This document shows, one piece after another, positions 57,595 to 64,000 of a stretch of DNA of 64,000 nucleotides (position 1 is the first letter of the stretch; every line of letters begins with the position of its first letter). Both the position numbers and the translations under genes were made by a program. Origin of the DNA: Cylindrodendrum hubeiense. Taxonomy: Eukaryota > Ascomycota > Sordariomycetes > Hypocreales > Nectriaceae. A model generated the notes under the pieces. That model had not been told where the DNA came from and did not search any database. It saw nothing but the letters and a program-made list of their open reading frames with translations. The DNA is taken from assembly GCA_014621425.1 (NCBI GenBank), contig JAANBB010000028.1, forward strand, positions 146,957 to 210,956, written 5' to 3'.

Positions 57595-60008
57595 ATGTCT
57601 ACGATTACGTCCAGTGGAGTGGGAAAAGTTCTTGGTGTATCGCCTCGCATGGTCACGGTGTTTGGTGTTGGTCTGAGATACACAACCCCCCTTTATCTTT
57701 GTTGTGTGGGCGGTCCGTTTTGATTTGGCATACGGCTTGGCTATTCAACCTCTTTCTTCCGCTTCGATTCAGCAACCTTCGACATTTTCAACAAAATACC
57801 CGGCCGGATCAGCGCCGCTTACTGCTCATTATTATCACCACTTCGTCACCCTTTCCCTTTTTTCGTTTCAGACGCCTCGAGTATCAAATACCCCCTATAG
57901 ACCGAGACTGGCAAGCTCAGCCGCCATCTGTTTGAAGCAAATCCTGCATCACACTGAACCAATTTCTTCCCTTTGTCTTACTATATAAGAGGTCGGACTG
58001 GAGTACCTGGTGCCTTGGTTGGACATGGACCAACCATGTTGATTTTTATTTCTCAATTTTTTATCCTTTTTTTCTTTTGCCGATCACAGAAAAGGGTCAA
58101 ACAGGACACCTCCATTGTGGAGAAGTGGAGGGTGTGTCTATTGTTTGCTTATTGAAGACTGTTGTAAAAAAAGGCCAGCGAGCATAGTACTATTATTATT
58201 CTCATTTGTTCTTTATTGCATTGTTGGAAGAGTTACCACCGATTAGAAGGGGGATTTTCAAAGGCCAGGATGCCGGACTGAATAGTTTGCAATATAACGG
58301 TCGACGACTACGGTACATAATACTCTGGGATGTTGTTTGGGGTCAATGGCGGGAATGGGCCTGTACCTGGCACGACTGCGGTGGAGACTTGATTAATGGA
58401 TTGAAGTTGGACAGTAATTCACTCCTCTAATTGCACGGTGACCCTATTGAACCCAAGTGTTGCTTCGTGTTGTCTCGTATTTATGTCTCGTATTTCTGCG
58501 GGACACCTTGATGTGATCTCAATGGCGTGCCGTCCAAGGTTGAGAGCAGATGTAGGCAGACCTTCTACGTCATGTGCGGAGGTATTAGACTACATGTCTC
58601 GCCGAAGAAGACATTATGGATCGACAGGGTCTGGATCAAGGAAGGGCAATGCGATGCCGGAAAGTCGGCTCATGCTGGGAAAATCTAGGCTCCTGGAACT
58701 GGTTGTGGTGGAGTGGGTGAGCTATGTAAGAGTGGGGAGGCGAGGTGTCAATGCTGAGGGGGCTGGGTCGCGCTGGGTCCCTCCTGAGGAGGTGGCTGAA
58801 GAGCAACTGGGGGGGGAATCAAGGAGGGAGAGGATGTAGATGCAGATGCAGCTGCAAGATGGCAACAAATGTTGGATGCCTGGCGGAGCGCGAGAGCGCA
58901 ATCATGTAAGGGACCTTTTAGAGGATCATGGCTGATGACGTCGGGGCTGGCGACAGGCTAAGGCGCGGTGGTCCGGCGGTGGATCTGCATAAGCATGCAT
59001 CGGCGGGCAATGGACTGCACGCACAGGGAGACAAGGAGACAAGGAGGGCCAGGCACCGATAAATATAGGCGATATAGGCGAGGAAAGGGCTATGAATAGT
59101 GTGAGCAGACAGGCTAATCGATGTTACTATAGAGTCGGTCGGCTGTTGCGAAACAGCCTAAAGCAAGCCAAGGCAGAGAGCAGACTTAGCCCAGGGCAGA
59201 GGGCGGGTAAGCTCATAAGGCGCAAGGCGGGCGGAGCGTCGGTACCTAGGTGGGTAGGTGGTAGTGGTAGTGGTAGTGGTAGCGGCAGTGGTAGTGGTGG
59301 CAGTAGCAGGTGGTAGGCAGCCGTCACGTGTGGTGATGATGGCCTTTGGCGCATCGACATGGGAGGCTTAGGCAGCACTTGTCCGCTTGCCCTGGTCCCG
59401 CTCCGGGCTAAGCTGAGCTGAAACCACGACGACGAAAACAACGACTGCGACGACGGCCGGAGCTTTGGCTTGGACGCTGCATCATCTTTTTTCGCTCTGT
59501 CGCAGTGGCGGGCCGTCATTTTCCAGTTTCCAGTTTCCAGGACAGAGAGCCACGGGCGACGATTGCGATTGACGATTGACCGCTGACGATTGGACGAGGG
59601 GTCATCATCGTCGACATCAACCAACTCGGCGACGGATGGAGTGTGGGCATGCGCTTGACTCAGTGAGACGACGTGGACCTTTTGATTGATCCGCCTCCTC
59701 TTCGCCCAGCGACTATCGCCTCAACTCCACGAGGATAATCCCCGAGCCCGTCCGGGCCCACCACCGCATCATCCCGCGCGCCATCCAACCAGCGCCGCCC
59801 GCGGCCAGCGACCAGCGCCCAGATTTCCATTTCGCGGGGGAGGGGTAGAGCCCCGAAGGCAATGGGAACAGCCCATGCGGCAGGACAGCAAAGGCGTCAG
59901 GAAACAACCACGCACAACGACCAGTCGACAACCACGACAGCGCGCTCGTGCAGGGGCCAGCACACCACACAGCAAAAGCACATTTGCCCATCTATCTGAG
60001 TCGTGACC
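57595..60008. other. Intergenic; kinase 3' region and Hsp70-like promoter
   Basis: 2.4 kb. No supported ORF. Contains a GGTAGT-type repeat at 59251-59313 (listed separately). Confidence 0.5.
59251..59313. repeat. GGTAGT-type microsatellite
   Basis: Imperfect hexamer/trinucleotide run (GGTAGT, with GGCAGT and GGTGGC variants) about 700 bp upstream of the Hsp70-like gene. Confidence 0.8.
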
Positions 60009-62213
60009 ATGAATCTCAACAATCTCAACCTGCCGATCCGCACCAGCATCAGCAGCCGCCGCAACCAGGAGAGCCGCAACTACTTCACCAGCTACACGCC
60101 CCCGAGCTCCACCGAGGCCATCAATGGACCGGTCCGCGAGCCTGCGAGGGAGCAGCCGCCTCTCGGCGATCGCTTGATTGTGGGCGTTGATTTCGGCACC
60201 ACTTTCTCAGGGTGAGTTTCCAATCTCCCCGGCCTCGGGTTCCCTGTGCCATGTGCCATGTGCGTTCTGCCATGTGGCATCTGCAATCCGCGTGGAGCGA
60301 TGAGCGCATTCGACGGACCACACATGCTAACTCGCTTTCAGCGTCGCCGCCGTCTACACATCTACGCCCGATGACATTGAAATAATCAAGACTTGGCCCG
60401 GTGGCAATGGCATCACCTCGGACAAAGTCCCCACCGAGATTGCCTATGACTTCCCCCCCCAACTCGCCAGCGGACGCTGAGCCCACGGCCAAATGGGGGT
60501 TCCAGTTCAAGCCCGAGGAATCGCGCCTGCGTTGCATCAAACTGTTCCTGGATCGCTCCCAGAAGCTGCCTTTTTACGTCAGTCCGCTGGACACGGCCGC
60601 CCAGCTCAAGCGCTTTAACAAGAATGTCGTCGACGCCGTGAGCGACTATTTGACGCAGATTTATAAACACACTATGGACACGCTAACCCGCCGGTACGGC
60701 GAGTCGTTCATGGCCTCCACCAAGGTCGAGTTCGTCCTGACGTGCCCAGCCGTATGGAGTGATGCAGCCAAGAATACTACCCTTCAGGCCGCCGAGCGGG
60801 CTGGCATGGGAAGCAGGTCTGAGATCCAGATGATCAGTGAGCCCGAGGCGGCGGCGGTATACACGCTCAAAGCCATCCAGCCGAATCACCTCAACGTGGG
60901 TGACAACTTTATTGTCTGTGACGCCGGTGGTGGCACCGTCGAGTGAGTTGTTCCTAGTTGCCAACTGGAAACTGTACACTAACTGGCGCAGTCTCATCGC
61001 TTACAAAATCATATCTCTTAAACCCCTACGAGTAGAAGAATCTGCCGTGGGAACTGGAGGCCTATGTGGCAGTGCCTTCTTAAATTACCGCTTTGAAGAG
61101 CATGTCAGGAACCGCCTGGGCCAGAGCCGATTCGACGAGATGAAGTTGAAGAAGGGAAAGACGTGGCAGATGGGTCTCCGCTACTTTGAAGAGTTCGTTA
61201 AGCGAAACTTCAACGAGGATGAGCATCAGGAGGTCAATGTTCCGTACGTCCACCTCCGTCAATATTGTGTTGGCTCTACTGACTGACACCTACAGGTTCC
61301 CTGGACTACCAGATGACGAAGATGCCGGTCTCGACTCGGGCTTTATGGTGATGTCGGGAGAGCAGATTAAAGACATATTCGAGCCTGTGGTAAAGGAGGT
61401 TTGCGACCTCGTTGCAGGACAGGTTGGAGGCTTGCGTGCGAAGGGCGGCATCGTCTCTGGAATCGTCTTGGTTGGAGGATTCGGCCAGAGCGACTACCTA
61501 TACCGCCGCCTCAAGGCTCACTTTGCCAGCGCGGCCCCTCCTCCCTATAGCGAGCGACCAACCCACGCCACTGCCATTGCTACACAGGAGGCGAGCTCCA
61601 TCGAGGTCATGCAGCCGGTTTACGCCTGGACTGCCGTGGTGCGAGGTGCCGTGCTCCGAGGCTTGGAGGGCAACATGGTCATCTCACGCAAGTCGAGAAT
61701 GTACTATGGAACGTCGTACGCCACCGTTTACGATGAAGAAAAGCACTCCGTTAGCGAGAGATACTGGTCGCCGCTGTGGGAGCGATGGATGGTCTCGGAT
61801 CGTATGCAATGGCATATTGCCAAGGTATGTTCTGCTCCTAACCTGGTTGAAACGCTCTAACACAATCATAGGGTGAGGCCTTGTCGCCCCTGGCGCCTAT
61901 TGCCTTCCACTACACCCGTAACTTCCGCCCTGGTCAATCCCTGATTGTGACGGATGATCTTATCGCCTGCGACGCTGACGAGCCTCCCGTCGCCTACACT
62001 CGTGATCTCATCCACGTCTGCACACTGACCACCGACTTGAATGCCGTACCGAGGAGCCTCTTTACCCGACTCACGACGACCAGAGGTGTTGAGTTTGACA
62101 ACCTCGACTTTACGCTAGAAATGCGCATGGAGTCAGCAGGTCTCACCTTTGAGCTTAAGGTGGATGGCGTAAGATATGGAAGAGTTGAAGCCGAGTTCCA
62201 TTCTGCTTCGTAG
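60009..62213 (+). CDS. Hsp70-like actin-fold ATPase (Hsp12A-type), with a +1 frameshift at a C8 run
   Basis: Member of the divergent fungal Hsp70-like group that keeps the nucleotide-binding fold without a classical peptide-binding domain; role unknown. Exons: 60009-60211, 60342-60942, 60992-61243, 61296-61824, 61872-62213. Motifs: phosphate-1 IVGVDFGTTFSG across the first splice, connect-1 FVLTCPAVWSDAAK, phosphate-2 VCDAGGGTV, adenosine motif GIVLVGGFGQSDYL. The exon sum is 1927 nt, one more than a multiple of three. The excess maps to eight cytosines at 60453-60460: before it the frame reads VPTEIAYDFPP, after it NSPADAEPTAKWGFQF in the +1 frame. As given, translation stops at 60478-60480. 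With seven C the protein is 641 aa. A homopolymer sequencing error or a real recent null allele are both possible. Confidence 0.8.
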
Positions 62214-63051
62214 AGCAGGGTGGATAGATGGGGGAGGCGTGCGGTTGCTGTCTACAGCGGATTTGATGGTAGTCTTGGATAAACGGCTGAGAGCCATCTC
62301 GAGCGAAAATTACAGAATTGTTTTGAAGCTGAAGGACGGGTGTGGTTGTCATGGCTTTGCTACAGAGAAGGATTGGTGCGCTAGATCGAGACAAGGATAA
62401 TACATAACCCTTTCCATTACCACCAGACCCAAGCGAAAGCTGTTTGGCCGTAAGGGCTAATATGTTGTCAGAAAGGGTTTGGAAGAATCTTTAAATATCT
62501 GTAGAAAGGAAGATAGATGCAAGAGAAGAACTCCCACTCCTTATCACCACACTCAATTTCATCTATAGTTCTTCCTCGCATCACAGAGGACGAAGTATAT
62601 GATTCCCCTGGTTGAACTACCAAGATGGTCTGAATCAGTAGGTTCCATCAATGCTTCGCAGAGGTTGTTGTGTCGGCATTCCTGTTTGACTCCCGCAACA
62701 TAGTGACGGAGGAGAGTATATTGTAATTCACTCATGATAGAGCTGCATGGCTTGCCTTGAGTCACGTTTCTCTACTCGCAAGTCTCAGTAGAGTTGGTGG
62801 TGAAGCTGTCAATGTGGTTTGCCACGGGTTGGGAATCAGCACCGCGGACAGGCCGTTGGTAGCTTTGGCAAACAGTCAGTCAAACATCTCGAGCTTGGTT
62901 GGCTTTAGGAACGGCTGAATCAACAACAGTTGCTTCAGTGCCCCCGAGTATAAGTAGATTCAAAGCCACGTCCATCTGCTGAGAAGGACACAACGACAAG
63001 TCAGTCTACAGTCCCAACCACAACTACAGCAATCTACATCAATCCGCAACA
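62214..63051. other. Intergenic; promoter of the small-protein gene
   Basis: 838 bp between two same-strand genes. No supported ORF. A C/A-rich leader (ACAACTACAGCAA-like) lies just before the next ATG. Confidence 0.5.
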
Positions 63052-63550
63052 ATGACCTCTTTGGTATTCCAGCCAGGCCCCATCGTCACCAGCCGCGTCT
63101 TTGACGAGAAGGTCCACAATGTCACCATCGAAATGAAGCTCCCTATGGTCCGATGGCCTGGTCGTGCGTCTACTTCCCACACATGCCCGCTCTATAGGTG
63201 TCTAACAAACCCACGCAGGCGACAAGTTACCCAGCGACCGCAAATCGCCCGAATACGAGGCCAAGGCCCACGCCGCCGCCAAGGCCTTCGTCAGGGAGCT
63301 GGAGAATAAGCTGGCGGGCGAGAAATGCCCCGAGCTCCTGCGCCTGGCGTGCTTGCTGATGACGATGCAGCAGCTGGAGGTCATGATTCCGCTCTGGCTG
63401 GAAAACGACGACCAGGGCCGGTTCTATGCCTATGCGTCGGATGAGCTGGTGCAGACCTTTGTCGCCAACAACTGGCTGACCGCAGGGCTGCCCACGGTGC
63501 CCCAGGTTTACCCGGATGTGAAGCCTGCGAAGAAGGGTGGGAAGAAGTGA
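63052..63550 (+). CDS. Small uncharacterised protein (146 aa)
   Basis: Family not recognised. Two exons, 63052-63160 and 63219-63550, with a 58 nt intron (GTCGTG donor, CACGCAG acceptor). The join MVRWPG to DKLPSDRKSPEYEAKAHAAA is in phase; without splicing a stop follows in the intron region. The protein has a beta-like start (MTSLVFQPGPIVTSRVF), a helical middle (AAAKAFVRELENKLAG, LLRLACLLMTMQQLEVMIPLWL) and a basic tail KPAKKGGKK. No signal peptide. Cytoplasmic or nuclear localisation is likely. A-rich leader before the ATG gives a good start context. Confidence 0.7.
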
Positions 63551-64000
63551 GGCCCGTGTTGGGGATGCAAAAACTCCATGGCGTCGTCCCGACTTAGAGA
63601 CGGTGATCGTCACGTGAGTCCGGCGACGTCATGACACCTGCAACATGACATGGGCATCATAGCAACCTTACAATTGATAGAAGATATGAAATCAGCTCAA
63701 CCGTCACTGGATGCTCGCTTATGAACCATGAGTGAGCCTTGACAGAGCCGTGTCTTGGTTGGCCCAGTCCCACTGTCTAGCCCTAAGAACTGAGAATGTG
63801 CTTGCTTGAGATTCATGGTGAACCCGCCCGCCAACCAGGATTTTCCTAGACGCATCGGAACCCACACCACCGCAACAGCTACAACTCGACTCATCCCGCC
63901 CAACGCAGCCACCACGCCGGAGTCGTACGCGAGAGGCAACCCCCAGGGCATCGGATATCCCAATGGCTGCGGCGCAGCACACCTCGGCGCTGGTCGCCTG
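63551..64000. other. Intergenic to window end
   Basis: 450 bp without a supported gene. Minus-strand ORFs at 63697-63982 have no recognisable similarity and may be chance or the edge of a gene outside the window. Confidence 0.4.

Noticed and set aside
63697..63982. Minus-strand ORFs at the window end
   Set aside because: Two overlapping short frames without motifs; cannot be distinguished from chance without sequence beyond the window.

Overview
The window is nuclear DNA of a filamentous ascomycete (Pezizomycotina, probably a Sordariomycete; genus not determined). The evidence is many short introns (mostly 44-60 nt) with GTANGT donors, CTAAC-type branch points and YAG acceptors, several Zn2Cys6 regulators, a CFEM/Pth11-type receptor, a Stc1-domain protein, and a LINE carrying the C-to-T decay typical of repeat-induced point mutation (RIP). 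I recognise 17 protein-coding loci, one weak small-secreted-protein candidate and one retroelement. No tRNA, rRNA or CRISPR array was seen.

Left part (1-21 kb): the 3' end of a fungal transcription factor (+), a CFEM-containing Pth11-like receptor (-), a complete Zn2Cys6 factor (-), a 5.3 kb gene-poor AT-leaning stretch with one small cysteine-containing ORF, and a GNAT acetyltransferase (+). Next comes a compact trio: a Zn2Cys6 regulator (+), an Aro8-type aromatic aminotransferase (-) and a pyruvate/arylpyruvate decarboxylase-type enzyme (+). The two enzymes are transcribed divergently from a 499 bp promoter that holds an array of CGG triplets, most at exact 14 bp spacing. The last intron of the neighbouring regulator starts with GA instead of GT.

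Middle (21.6-37 kb): a secreted subtilisin (-) is cut in two inside an exon by a 5.9 kb Tad1-like LINE in the opposite orientation, with a 13 bp target-site duplication and an AAC-repeat tail. The LINE is heavily mutated: its RT catalytic YADD now reads YTNN, and its endonuclease SDH now reads SDY. The subtilisin halves are otherwise undamaged and together give a 762-codon frame. An MDR-family oxidoreductase (+) and an L-amino-acid-oxidase-like flavoenzyme (+) follow. Protease, aminotransferase, amino-acid oxidase, 2-keto-acid decarboxylase and reductase could act in sequence on peptides and (aromatic) amino acids, an Ehrlich-type route. This grouping is inference from family membership and proximity.

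Right part (37-64 kb): more conserved, GC-rich housekeeping or developmental genes lie far apart. They are a coiled-coil protein (-), mitochondrial pyruvate dehydrogenase kinase (+), a Stc1-domain heterochromatin factor (-), an Ime2/MAK-type kinase (+), an Hsp70-like ATPase with a C8 frameshift (+) and a small unknown protein (+). The 9.7 kb between the divergent Stc1 and Ime2-like genes has no credible gene but carries several unrelated short-period tandem repeats and a diverged ~150 bp tandem duplication.
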